Below are positions 49,023 to 62,493 of a stretch of 64,000 nucleotides of DNA, in pieces. Below the pieces are notes generated by a model. It saw only the letters and a list, made by a program, of their open reading frames with translations, made no database searches and was not told the origin of the DNA. The stretch comes from Serilophus lunatus (taxonomy: Eukaryota > Chordata > Aves > Passeriformes > Eurylaimidae), in the NCBI GenBank assembly GCA_013399895.1, contig VXBA01002163.1, positions 27,972 to 91,971 on the forward strand, written 5' to 3'. Numbering within the stretch: the stretch's first letter is position 1; the number at the start of each line of letters is the position of its first letter. A program made the translations under genes and the position numbers.

Positions 49023-52000
49023 CTGTAGTGTGCTAGACAGCTAATGTCAGTAGTCTGGGATACAGGATTCGTGGGGGTACCTGAACATAAAATACAACTG
49101 CCTTAATGACGAAAATACAGACTTCTAAACTACAAGAATAATTTACACAAAAACATCATGATGATCCTAAATCCAGATGGCCGAAGACGAACTTCACAAA
49201 ATTTTGTTCTAAAAAAAGGCAAAACCATTCTGAACTCTCAAACATAGAAAAGTTGTGCAAATAAAGGAATACAAATGTCATACATTCAGTTTTCAGACTT
49301 CTGAAAACATTTTTGTAATGTTCAAATGTCTCTAACAGTATAATTAAAAAAAAATTTTCAGAAGCAAAATTATTTTTGCTGCACTTCTTGCTTGTTTTAT
49401 TAGCTTTATGCTTGTTATTTAAGAGTGATAAAGCCACTGTTGCCCTACAACACCACATTTACACCATCTCCTCATAATCACAGCTGAATAATGAATTAAT
49501 GTGTGTCTCTAAAGTTCAACCCTCCTTGAGCGGAAAATCCAAATCAGGAGAATTTCTTTTAAAGGATTTATAGAAGCAACCCGCAGTATCAGTATCTGCA
49601 GTGCAAACTTGTATCTTTGTTCTTATTGTCTCTTGCTCACTCTATCTCTTTTTGAATTTGCTATAAAAGCTAAATTAGGTCTCAGGGGCACTGAACCACT
49701 AAACAAAGATCTCTTCTTGCCCACTGTGATGCAAGTAAATGTACTCAGGAGGGAGATGTACCGAAAGGAGAGGCTAAAGTGTCTCTCCCTCCCAGTTCTC
49801 TCATCTTTAACACAGAAATCCTTACAAAATCACACATTCACTTATACACATGCCCCCGTGCTTCTAGTTTTCTCTCCTCAGAAATCTAGCCAGATAAATG
49901 CACTGAACTGGAATAACTTTTATTTTTTCTTTTTGTGTTAACTTGTTAGGCTATTTCACCATTTACATGATTCCTTCTATACCCTCTTCATGAAGATATA
50001 TATATATATATATATACACACCCCCCAATATATATATATTGAAAATACTTTTTTTAATATTTACTCTTTCTTTTTAATACTTACTCTTCTCAGCATTGAG
50101 ACAGCTATTTGAAGAAGACATATCCACAGTCTAATCTGCAGCCCTATTGACTTCATAACAATACAGTTCCGTTCTCTCTGGGCTTTCCTGACTCCTGTTG
50201 TTAATAACAGTTTTACTACTTACTCAACTTTACACCTTCATTACTACAAGCTTTTAAATTGCAGACAAACTTACAACACACTCACTATAAGAGATCCCAG
50301 CTTTCAATGAGTGGGAAAATAAAAACAAAATAAAATCAAACTCAACCAAAACCTGCACAATCAATTTCTTGCTCAGTTATGAAAATGAAAGAATGAGATA
50401 TTTTAAAAGTTAAAAATATCAAAAACACTGTAAAAACATAAAATCAAGAATGTTGTATTCAGCTAACAAGTGTAGTATATGCTCACAGATATATACGTAC
50501 GTTACTTTAAACTTGGCTTTACAGATTTTATTAAATGGAAACTAGTGAACAACACATCTATTGGATATTGAGAAAAATTTATTCACATATATTTTAAAAA
50601 AGAAATAAAGATTCCTGTATAATAACTTTTCTGCTGACAGAAAAACACAGAATAATGTTTCAGAATGACTGATTTAATCCTAGGCTCCCTATAATGCTAA
50701 AGAACTTAATTCTTCAGCCCAATTTTTTATCTCTGAAATCTCAGAAGTTTGCAATATGTCTGAATATGCTTAAATACTTTTGACAGCAAGGACCAGGTAA
50801 TGAAAAATGTCCTAAGATCACTTATGAGAAGCATGTATCAGAATACAGATTCTCATGTTTCTGTATTAGATTGCAAAGCTTCTTGTAACACAAAATATTA
50901 TTTTATATAAAATTCTAATGCTCCCGTCTTTCCTACTGTTCCCTTTTTGCATGCCTGGTTGAGCCTTCAGCATTTTCATAAAATTTGTTAACTTTGTAAC
51001 AGGAGAGTCAAATTTAGCATCCAACTGCAAGAAGCAACTTGAGATATTTTATGTATCTGTTACATAATACTATGCTTTATTCACATATCTTACTTCAAAA
51101 GCAAACCTCTTCTACCAAGTGCAACAATTTAAAATTAATGATGGACACCAAGGCTGTATACAGACTACAGATGAAGGTTCAACACCAGGTCAGTAGTGAC
51201 TGAGCAAAATAAAAATGGAATGGCACGTGGCGACCTGCATGAAGCAAACTGGGGGTGTCAACCCAGTCTGTAATGGACTTTGTTCATAAAAAGGAAAAAT
51301 AAAACCCACCACATAGCACTAATTGGCACACCAGTTGGCACTGTCAGCGGCTAGGCCAAGGTTCTAACACCCACAGGAAAAGGGGCTTTCAAGGTCACTG
51401 TTGAGGTACAATAGGAAAAAAGGCATAGGAGAGAGAGAGTTCCACTGCCATAGGCAGTTTGGCTCCTGAGACCTCCATTAGGTCTGCACCAAACAAGATC
51501 AGCCTTACAAGGACTTTGTCACATCAGTTACCTCAGCCATTCAACTACTTGCATGTCAAAAACCCTTTCAGGAAGAGGCCTTAAACCTTTGCAGGGTACC
51601 AAACAGGCAACTTTTTCAAGTAAATAATACACCACATTTGAAGGCACCAGAGAGCAAAATCACTTAGGTAATTTCCAGTTTAACTGATCTGACAAAATTT
51701 CATTGTACAAAAAATTTCTACATCTTTTCCTTACTGTACACAGATGCTGATTGTACCTGCAATAAAAGGGGAACTATTCTATCTCACAGAGGTAGATACA
51801 GCCCTGCAGAACAAAGCCAATAAACAATATAACTCAATACGATTTCTTGGCTTTCTTGCACGAGTTGCTAATGTCACTACAGAAAGCATTAATGAGTGCG
51901 CATGACAACAGATTAGTCTGGTATGGAGAGTTACAAACTCTTCTAATGACTCTAAAGAACGGTGTGGAAGGATGATGTTCCAAGTTCACACAAAGAACCT

Positions 52001-55000
52001 ATTCAATATCCTTCTTCTATGAAGTTTGCCTGTATACCTGTGGCAGAAGCAGCTCACAAAATTAAGAAGCACCAAGACTGGAAGGGTGTGAAATGTACTA
52101 GGAAGCAACAGGTAATCAAAGAACAGTGGAGGTGGGAATTTAAATGAATACTGAGAATTTAAAAGAACACTGCACAAAAAAAATCTAAAAGGGGAACTGC
52201 AGTAAAACCCAAAACCAATAAACACATCTCAGAACAACTGCTTAGCTCTAAGAGGAAAAATTATACAAAGAGGATATCCGAATAGGATTGGAATATAGCA
52301 TATTATTTTCTCGTTTCCATCTTCATTATAAACTACAAAAATACACAGGCAAGTATTTAAGGCAAGTTTGCATACATGGATGTGACTACATCTACTGTAA
52401 ATGGACGGGGTTTTAATAAAGTCATATCAGAGGAAAATAACATTACTTAATTTTTACGAGATTGTTCAGCCACTCTATGAATTAATGCACCAAAATACCA
52501 CCTATTCCTTCACAGAAGATGAAACATTTCTTTACATAAATCTAAAACTCAAAACTTTGTTAACTTTCTGAGCAATATAATTAGAAAACATTAATAAACA
52601 ATATAACAAACAAAAAACTGTCTAGTGCTCCTTAAATTATCATCAACAGTTCAACTCCAGGTAGTGATTAGCAGTTCTACAGAAACAGCCTTATTCCTTA
52701 AATTAAATATAACTCCTAAACGTTTTATATTATTCCTGACAGTAAGCTAAGAGGTCATTCTTTGTCTTGTTCCACAGTGAAGCACGTATAAAAAATGCTA
52801 TTTTGGAGATGATGAAAAATATGAATTTCATAGCATTCGTTTTCCTGAAATGATTTTACCATGCTGCTCACTTCTGCCCAAAAGATAATATTGGTGACTA
52901 CTGAGTTGAAATCTGATGGATTCCTAAACATTTCAGTACTAGCACAAAGACTTTTCTCTAAGACATTTAACCTACTCTAGCTCAACTGATTCTGAGAAAG
53001 GATGAAATAGATGTTAAAGGATGACAGCTTGGCTCTCTGCCTGTTTTATGTTCAGGACTTAGAGAAAATTCCATGAGGGATGTAATTTCTGTCTTACAAA
53101 AAAAAAAAAATGTTATGCTGTAAACAGATTGGATGTTATTTCTTTACTGCTATGTATTTCCACCACCTACAAAAGGTAAAATCCACATAACAGACAATTA
53201 AGAAAAAACAAACAACACAACACTGAACAACCAACCATCAAAAAAACTAACCAAATTCAAAGATACTGGCATATTCTTCCACCAGACAAGATAAAGAGCA
53301 GGTTCTGGAAAGCAAGTTATGGAGAAGCAGAGATTCAGGTCTCAAGGAATTCTTCTATTTCCAAGGCTACAGGCACACAAATGTAACACTGGTACATAAT
53401 GGAGATGTAGCCTGGCCAAGGTTTAATAAACTGTTTATTTTCTGTCTACAGCATATCTCAAACAAAGGTAAACCAAAAGAAACAAAAGACTGAAAAGAAC
53501 AAAGTAACTTTCTGTAATACACAGGGCTGTATGATGTATGGCCTAGGGAACCAATTACACATTTTTTAACTAGTGAATGAAGATCAGTGTTAAGTGCTTT
53601 TCTGAGTGTACCTGCTCTTCAACTAGAGTGACTGAAAAAAATAAAGAGAGACAGAAAAAACAACCTATTTTGACTTGATACGGAGTTTAAACAGATCAGG
53701 TTTGGATGCATTTTGGAAAGCTCGTACAGACAGCTTACATAACTGTATATGTAATGTTCCAACTTGCAGCACTCCTGAGTATCAGAGGTCTGGATATAAA
53801 CACCGAAGTGAATGGGAATGGATGTCTAATGCTAGTGTTTAGCTGAATACCAAACAGTTTGAAGTCCATTACAACAAATCTACACACAACACCAAGTAAT
53901 AGAAAGGAACACAATGAAGACTTTCATATAATACATTTGCTCTTTTCCTTATTTCGCTTTTTCTACTGCTTACACTTCTCTTTTTCATTTCTGACAGCAT
54001 GCCCACTGTAGTTAACTACACCTGCAATAAGTAGAAATTAAAAAGTCCAGCACTTTGTAGTACAGGACTGTTCACATTAAAAATCTCTTTCATCTCATCA
54101 CTCTTCTGTTCCTTATCCTGCTCTTTTCTTTTACATTTTCACTTACTTCTTCCACATCACTCTCCCTCCCTCAAAAGAGCATCTTAGCTTGTTATTTATA
54201 CAAATTCACCATCCTTTTTTCCTCCTCTTTTTTCTTACTCCTGTTTAAGTACCCTGTTGAGAGCATGTAGTTCGCTTCTTCAGTTTTATGAAGCAGCTGG
54301 CACAATCTTTTTCTCCTCACTTCTGTTGAAGCCTGAAAATGGCTTGCTGTAAAAGGTCTTATTTCATGCTCTGTTTTCATGGCACTCCCACTAGAGTTTG
54401 TGGCAATTGCTGATTTAGAACACATCTTGGTAAATGGTGTTTTCAGAAATAAAAACTGGAATTTTGGTATACTCAAATCAATAACAAATTAAGAAAACAA
54501 CTTCTACATAGGCACCTGAATTAAGACAGTACAACTTCTTTCCCCTCTAATCCACTCAAAAGTGATTAGCTTTCCCATTTTCTGAAAATCAGTGGGCTAT
54601 AAACAAGCAGCAAGACATATTTTACTATGAATTCTACAGTAAAATGTTCCAGCCAAGTCTATAGGGAGTTCTGTTTGAAAATTCAAGATACGCAGCTCTG
54701 CAGACAGATTTCACTCACTTGACGTAATATCCTGTAACATACATTTGCTTGAAATACTCTCACATATGAACAGTTTCTCTAAGAAATCTTCGTGCAACTA
54801 CTGTTGCTGCTCAAAATGTCAGACCTGATACATGCAAAGCTTTCTCCAGTACCTTTGTTTGTACTTTTTTCAAATAATACATTAATTACAAATTAAATTA
54901 TGCCAGATACTAGACACTTTTGAAGTTTCATCTTTTATACTGTAACACCTGCTGCAACCCTAGTAATGCTTTTGTTCTTGACCAGCTCTGAGTTAATTTA

Positions 55001-55137
55001 CTTTCATAAGCATATAGAATTGCTTTATAAGTTGTAGTGGAACATGATGTTGGCATTCTACTAAGCCATGAACAATCTGTAGTTTAAATTATTCTCCATG
55101 GATGTGAGTTAACCACACTTCGCCTCCAATGACATGG
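49023..55137. other. AT-rich unique sequence, no supported gene
   Basis: No supported gene. An AT microsatellite lies at 49995-50040. The region about 51200-51640 is slightly GC-richer and lacks low-complexity sequence. It may be a decayed repeat or a conserved non-coding element, but I cannot assign it. A-runs occur, for example at 53098-53110. Confidence 0.5.
49995..50040. repeat. (AT)n microsatellite with interruption
   Basis: About 24 bp of alternating TA are followed by 'cacaccccccaa' and a second short (TA)n block. It is a simple repeat. Confidence 0.9.
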
Positions 55138-55190
55138 TTAGGGTTAGGGTTATTATTCTATTATTAGGGTTATTATTCTATTATTAGGCT
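55138..55190. repeat. Telomere-like hexamers followed by 20-bp tandem repeat
   Basis: GGTTAGGGTTAGGGTT (about 2.5 units of the vertebrate telomere hexamer TTAGGG) at 55137-55151 runs into two copies of the 20-mer TAGGGTTATTATTCTATTAT (55145-55164 and 55165-55184), then a partial third. It is a very small interstitial telomere-like tract, possibly a seed for slippage. Confidence 0.8.
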
Positions 55191-55302
55191 TATTCTGACT
55201 ATTCATGTGAGAAATTAATATAAACTGAGTTTTCCAAAATTGGCTACAGACAAAATAGTATTCTAAATAAAGTGCATAGATTTTTGAATACGAGAATTTT
55301 GC

Positions 55303-55362
55303 AAGAGTGTTGCTGATTTTTACTATTGCAGTAAGAGTGTTGCTGATTTTTACTTTTGCAAT
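55303..55362. repeat. 30-bp tandem duplication
   Basis: The unit starting AAGAGTGTTGCTGATTTTTA occurs at 55303-55332 and again at 55333-55362 with two or three differences. It is a local duplication and is not coding. Confidence 0.85.
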
Positions 55363-58300
55363 GTAATGCTACATCAATTTTAAGTCCTAATCTCCCACTA
55401 TTCAGTTTAGCATATCAAATAAGGATTACTGATGCAGTACTGTTACATACTACCTATAGCATGGTATTTACTAAAGGTTTCTTCCATACATTAAATGAAA
55501 CAGTTAAACTGATGTTTCTTGTATCACCTTTCCATTTCCGTATGTATTTCTACAAAAAAGACAGTTTGTGTCATTATAAAGAGAAGTCACAGTTTGCTGA
55601 GAGATACTAGTAATGAAGAGTACTTGTGTAACTTGTATAATGCACTGAAAGGAAACAATGATGGTTTTAACATAAATTCCTAAACAAACTAAAATAATCT
55701 CTGCTTGAGCATCAGTGTAACTTTCTCCACAAGAGAAGTCTGTATTCTTCACAAAGATGAAATCGCCATTACTTCTCCGTGCCACTAGACTGTGCTGCAT
55801 TTGTTCATATTTGTGCTGCCACTGTACTTGAATATCTGGTCTCAGGTCTTGCACATGGTCTCTCTTTTCAGTTCATTCCAAGTAAATAATAAACAGTTCA
55901 TTGTACAAATATTGCACAAAATGCCCCCAACAACATGCACTGCAAGCAATGCCTTTCATAGCCAGTTGCCACTCCATTCTTCTTCCAAACAGACAAATAT
56001 AAAAAGAAACAACAGACTAAAAGTTTCACTACGTAGGCCCTGAAACATGACATTTACTTTCATTTTTCCACGTTATTCAGAGATGCAAAATAAGTGCTGC
56101 ACTGGTGATGTGCATAAATGATCAAGGAAGTATGTACTAGCAGTGAAATGTGAGGATTTCCAAAAAGCATTTCTGTGGCAGGTTCTTAAAAAGTCAACTA
56201 GCAGCGGCTCATCATCACCTAGTAAAATCAGTCATATTTTACAAGAAGGAAAGAGAAGACAACACATGACTTTCTCTAAACGGCATTTTAAGTGAAAAAC
56301 AAATGATTAAATTTAATTATGTTAAACTCAGTTTTACATAGTTCATACATAATAAATTCACTAAACTGTCCTTCTCCAAAAGATTCTTATTTTCAATAAA
56401 TCTTCAGGAAAATTATTTGCTCCACAGCTCTCAGCTGAACTTAAGACTCCAACCTCTGAAAACTATCAAAGCGCATAAAGTCTATCACACTTTACTTCTA
56501 GTTACAGTGGGAATAGTAATTTAAGAGTTGCTTATTTATAAGACATTTTGTCTTTATTTTTTGCATTTGAAGTTTCTTTTAAGAGAACTGTAATTTCACC
56601 TGAGACTAACAAAACATAACATGCTACCCTCTTGACAGCTCATTATTTTGACAGCAGATCTAACTGCAATTTAAAAACTTCTTTTTCTTTGTCTTCTTTT
56701 GATCTAGCTTTTTTCACCTCAATGAACACCTTCACTCAAAAAATAAAACAAACCCAAAACCAACCCCCCCCCAACTGAAATAGGTAATAAATACACTACT
56801 TACAACAGTAAAGATATGTTAGTTGAAAAGATTACTTCAGATAGTGGAAAAAAAATAAATTTAATGGGAATGCATATGTTGTTTAGAAATGTTACTCTGA
56901 AGGATAAAATCACTTATGAATACCATGGCTTAATGAAGCAGAAATGTAACACTTAAAAAGAAGAATTTTGTTGTGAAAGGTGTTTGCTGTGTTCAGGAAA
57001 CCTAGAGTGATCAAGTGACCACAGATAGCTAAAAGGAATCAGTTAAATGTGAAATCACCTTAAGAACATCTGTAAGTAGACAAACTGCTTTAGAGATTGA
57101 CTCTACAATAATCATCAGAATTATTCTTGAAATTATACTGGTTTTTTTGGGCATGCTCAAATGTTTATTACCCTATGTAGCATATTCATGCATAAATACA
57201 TTACAATATATGTATTTTCTTAACCTTTAGCTAAGAGATTCATTTGGCCACTATTTACCGGCACTAACACAGCTATGAGCATCAGCATAACAATTAATCA
57301 AAGTAGTTTATTAAAAATTGGCAGAAGTACAGTGTTTTTGAACACTTCTTACGTGTCAGCATTAGCTGAGCAAAGAAGCAGCACGTTTCCCAGCAAAAAT
57401 TTATATATAAAGCCAACAGCTCTATTCAAGTATGGAACGGTAGGCAGTTAGAACCAGAAGGTGATTGTATTGAAATTTCAGGGCAAGAAGACTTAGCATG
57501 GCATGGTTCTTATGATGTTGATTCCCTGTAAGCCTGTAAAATCATTCATGTTGCTAATAATCTCAAGTCACTGGGCTTCCAAAAGACACAGAACAGTCTC
57601 AAATTCAGCTTGCTTTATTTATGTGAGTAGTCCCATCAAAATCTAACTGAACTGCTCACATAAGAAAGGCCCATGATAACTCTTTCTAAATGAGTCTGTC
57701 TTTCAAGCAAGCATAATTACTTGATGTTTACTCTTTGATGAGTATGTGGTTTTAAATGGCCATGATCCAGACAAACACAAGATTCTAAAAATTTAATGCA
57801 TTTTTGCGCAGCAATAAAAGTGTAGATCCTCCATAAAAATTGCGTAGATACATTTTAATTGGCAATTCATCAAAATAATTCATATTTAACAGCAAAATAA
57901 CAACATTTATGTCAAGCTAAATTAGCGTATATTCTTGCAGGAGAGGCAGAAACAGCTGTTATTCAGTTTGCATAAATTTCCCAGCAGAATGTGTCTGGCA
58001 AAGTAAAGCGTAAATACTTCTGCTTTATATAAAATAGTTCCAAGACTGTAAAAATGCAGAGGGCCAAATGTCTTATTAACAGGACCACTCAAGTGAGTAA
58101 GTATTGTTCAGTCAAACATGGATGAGGCCATCACAGCTGTATTCTCAATCTTGTGCATAAATTAGTTTTTAATATGCTCAAGAAAGCAGTATTAGAAACA
58201 AACACAAAAACGGCATAATCCAAAAGGCACCTTCTGTCTGCCACCCCCAGTGACACTGTGTGATGTCTTACTCTCAAGGCTGCACTGCAGACTTTGCCCA

Positions 58301-61300
58301 GACTCCATACAGAATCGGAAGGAACAACAGCATTGAACTTTATAAACACAAAGCACAACGTTTTGACATCTATAGCTTGTCTATGAAAGCCATTATGGAA
58401 AGCTACAACTGTGCTAAATGTACAAGCTGTTTAAAATGCTCTTTAAAGAAACCGATTTTAAATTCAAATGTATCAGGTTTGCAAAATATACACTTGGTTT
58501 TAAGTTGATATGACAGGTTTATTACTAAGTTCAACAGCAAGTGATCTAGGACAGCATCCTGGAACTGTAAAAGAAAGTATAACCAATAACATGTTACTGT
58601 TATCACATGATTGTGCAGCAATGCTCAAACTTCCTTTCTAATAAATTTTGTCTTACATAACTAAAACCATTTATTTATACAGCTATTATATGCTGTTATA
58701 AGACCTGTGATTTCACTCATTAAGAGCAAAATGGATAGGGTGCTGGGTTGAAAGGGCAGCGTATGGACTACAGGAGGATTATTTAACATAAGTCATTATA
58801 CTGGTGCGTTGATAAATCTCATTTCTATTCACCTGATGATTAGTTCCACCAATATTTACCACTGTGTGCATCTTCAGCTACAAAGCATAAACTGTTCAAT
58901 TTCATAGCACAGCTCTTGATTTTTGTGAATTCATTGCATTGCTTTAGGGGTAGGAACGGATTTCTTGGATATGTTAGGGATCTTTCACTCCTTTCATTTG
59001 TTTTCCTTTATCAGGTAACCAGGGTCCATACTGACAGATCCTAGCTCCTAGAACCAGTTATTAACATTCAGCACCACTGAAAGTATACTTTGCCCATACA
59101 TTTCCAAATATGCATATGTCACTACAATATATAGCACTACCTTAGCTACTACCCTCAAGAATTTACACAAATTGCTACAAGTAAATTTTAAACAGGAATT
59201 TTTTATGACTTCCAGAATTCTAGTTTACTCGCAACATATGGGGTATTTTCACGTGATAGATTTACCCTCCAAATGCTGGTAATAGTAGTTTGTAATCACA
59301 AAGATGACCTCTACTTGACAATCGTGACTGTATTGTCAAATGAGAAAATCACATTATTTGCTGCTCATCATATTTGTAAGAGAACAAGAGAGAAAGTCAG
59401 ACATTTTCCATACCACAGAAGAGAAATTATTTCCAGACAATACACATGATATTTCCATAGTTTCTAAATTAACTCTCACCAGACTTATCTATGAAAAACA
59501 ATTTTTCATTAAAAAAATTTATTATACAGATTCTAATCTTATTAAATTGGATAGCTTTCTACTGACAACCTTCTGTTATATACTTCTCTCCTGCTCCCAA
59601 CATTATAGCATAAAAGATGAATGGAAGATACCATTTGGAATGTAAACACAATGCAATGCAAAGTAAAAGTACTCCTGAGGTACAAATGGTTTCTCACACT
59701 TCCGGTTTTATTTTCTTCCATTCTAGAGAACTGTAAATTGACTATACATATTTGTATGTTTTACTGTATGACACAGTAATAGTTTGTTGACTCACGATTT
59801 TCTAAGCATTTACTGACATTTACTAAAGTTTTACCCGCAAAGCCTAATGCCAGAAACTTGTATTCTATCACATATGAAGGCGTCTCAATGAAGTCAAATA
59901 ACATTATTAAGTTTAGTAGTAGCTGGATGCACTACACTGTGATGACAAGTTGGTTTTGCTATGATGGAATAAGGTCTTAAGTCTGTTAAAATCAGTACAG
60001 CTTCTCTTTTACCATATCTTCTTAAAATGTTCAATGTGCTTATTGACATATTTTAGGATATTAATGTTATTTATTCCAAATAGAGTAGTATTTGCTTTTC
60101 CTGGAATGACTTGTGAAATAATTTTCCCTTGATTTAATGAGTCTATAAAGATTCTCTGTACTCATTTATTCAATGAAGGAGAACTTTCTTAGTTATCCAG
60201 ACTATTTGTATATGTTTCCTAAGCCCACACAAAAATACTGCAGATAGGATTATTTGATCACACTTTTCTAATTCCTTCAAAATATTTTAGTGGTGCTAAG
60301 AAAATGGAGTAACTATGTAACATCATATAACATGTGTTATTTCTCAGTCCTGATACCAACAAGAGAAAACTACACAGAAAAAACTTGCTCAAATACCTTG
60401 GTTTCAGGGATTTGTGGTGTTCCTTTTCTTGAAAACAAAAAAGATAAAGCTTGTCATTACTTAAAAGTTTAAATAATATTTTTTCAATAAACAGAGTACT
60501 TGGGTATGACTAATTTAACATTGCTTTCATAACTCAAACAGTTAAGACCACAAACTTGGCTTTTGTGTGTGTACAGGAGGCATGCTCCCAGAGTAAAAGT
60601 GTTGACATAGGGGTTTTTGCCACAGTAGTTTTTCCGAGTTTGCATATCAGTTGCATTATATGAAGAATTGACTTTTAATCGCTTTAAACTTTACCAATCA
60701 GTTTTATAAGAAGTTACAAGGAAAAACTACATTATCTTTTTTTTTTTTTTTTCAGTTTAACATGGCAATCATTTTAGTGCATTTCTGTCCTCTTTTTGTA
60801 AAAAATACACTGAAGTATATCATCTATGTTCTCAAGTCTCTCACAGGAAGTTGCCAGGAATGGGACAGATAGAAGACTGTGAGAAATACTCACTGTAAAT
60901 TTCTTTTACATCTACATTTACCACTTCAAAATATAGGTATAAAAGTCCAACTCCAAAAACTTCCATTTTCAGTTCAAAGGGAAATACATGCACCTATCAT
61001 GACAACAACAGCACCAAAACAACAAATGCTCAGTCTCCTATGCATTGGTCTGCCATTAGTCAGCATGGCTATGTATCCTCAATGGGATCTAAATCAAGAT
61101 GTTTAAGTACAGAGAATTATTAGTTTGTATAGGACATGATCAATGACTGTAACGTAATGACATAACAGCTGAGGTGTACCCCAAAGCTAGCTATGCATTC
61201 ATGAGATGGGATGACCAACAGCGCCTATGACTGTATAGTGCTTTGCGATGCAGCAGGCAGTAACACAAGTTGGATATTTTCAGCAGCTCTTTGGCCTTCT

Positions 61301-61880
61301 TCTCTAGTGTGGTGCAGATAAAGGAACCACGGCAGCATCTGTACATCCCAGGCATGCTGCGCTGACTGCAACAAATCTACCTTGGAAGGATCACAGCTCG
61401 GCTGGGAAAGTTTGGAGGAAGAGCTCACATGTACAAGGCACAGAACTTCCTCCTTCAAATCCAACAGCACATATACTATAGTTGAAAACAACTACACCTT
61501 CACAAGAAGGCTTAGAGTTCTCCAAAAGCACAAATTCACAGAAGCTGTGAACTCTAATGCTCACTTATTTCTGTTACTTGGAAAGCCACAAACACAATGG
61601 ACAGATTCACAATTAATGTACAATGTTCATTTGAGGGGCAAGTCCAGTATTTCTCTCCTCTCGACATAAAACATCAGTTTTAGCAACCTCTTGCACCTGA
61701 GCTTCAAAAAAGGACAAAAGTTATCCGTTTGGTTTTTTTTCCTTCTCCCTCCATCCCAGTCCTTTTCTCCCACCTGTAAATTCCCCATTGAGCAAATATA
61801 AATACAATGGCAACATAAATTTGCTTTCTAGGGGCAGAGCAGCACCTTTTCACCCTATCACATAGCACAGCTAAAGGGGT
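55363..61880. other. AT-rich sequence upstream of CpG island, no supported gene
   Basis: There are only chance open frames, and a T-run at about 60737-60752. If the minus-strand gene model is correct, this lies in an early intron. Confidence 0.5.
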
Positions 61881-62261
61881 GGCAGAGGCAGCTGCAGAAC
61901 TGGGGCACATTGAACGCGCGATGCTACCAGGTGTACGGCGGGATCTGGCTCCCCTTCCCTGTGCAGTAACCGCTCACTCGGCCTGGGCCTTGCTGCAAAG
62001 GAAAGGCTCAGAGAAGAGGGAAGACATTTCACTTCATCCTTGCCAAGGGGGACCCTTGCGCTACACGGCAGCCCAGGACGTCCCGAGGCGGGGGAGGAGA
62101 GGTGTGGGCTCCACAGCTCGCCTGGACGAACTACACGCAAAAAACGGGAGACGTGGCTGCTCCCCAGGAGGCACTGAATGGGCACATTTCGAAAGTAACT
62201 CCCGAGACACTGCCCGGCTCTCCTGCATTGAAGGCACTATGGCAGGGGGATGACGGGATAA

Positions 62262-62335
62262 GACTAAAAAAACCCAAAACAACCAACAACAACCAAACAA
62301 ATAAAAAACAACAAAATCCAACAAAGGCCGAAGCC
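62262..62335. repeat. A/C-rich low-complexity tract in the CpG island
   Basis: The stretch is aaaaaacccaaaacaacc... with CAA-type near-repeats, and contrasts sharply with the GC-rich flanks. It causes open frames on both strands that should not be read as genes. Confidence 0.75.
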
Positions 62336-62458
62336 CCTTCAAACAGAAAAACCCCGACCAAAGCAGCAAAGGTGCAACCGAGGCTGCTCCACAGAATTGA
62401 GCATTTTCTCTACGTTTTCTGCTCCTCTTAAGAAAAACCCTGATTAGCAAGTACTTAC

Positions 62459-62493
62459 CAGATGCCCCGCAGCGAACAACTCAACTAAGAACG
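62459..62493 (-). CDS. Candidate second exon (35 nt) of the CpG-island gene
   Basis: On the minus strand, CACCCAG|CGTTC is followed after 35 nt by a near-consensus donor CATCTG|GTAAGTACT. Joined to the proposed first exon ending ATGCGAG, the frame becomes MRAFLVELFAAGHL and stays open, ending in phase 0. Joined in the other possible upstream frame (ATG at 63810) it hits a stop almost at once. The acceptor is preceded by an A/T-rich stretch rather than a strong pyrimidine tract. It could therefore instead be the 3' part of an alternative first exon, or a non-coding 5'UTR exon. Confidence 0.35.

Noticed and set aside
61879..62253. 124-codon plus-strand open frame at the start of the CpG island
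   Set aside because: Low-information composition, overlapped by open frames on the other strand, with no motif or clear start context.
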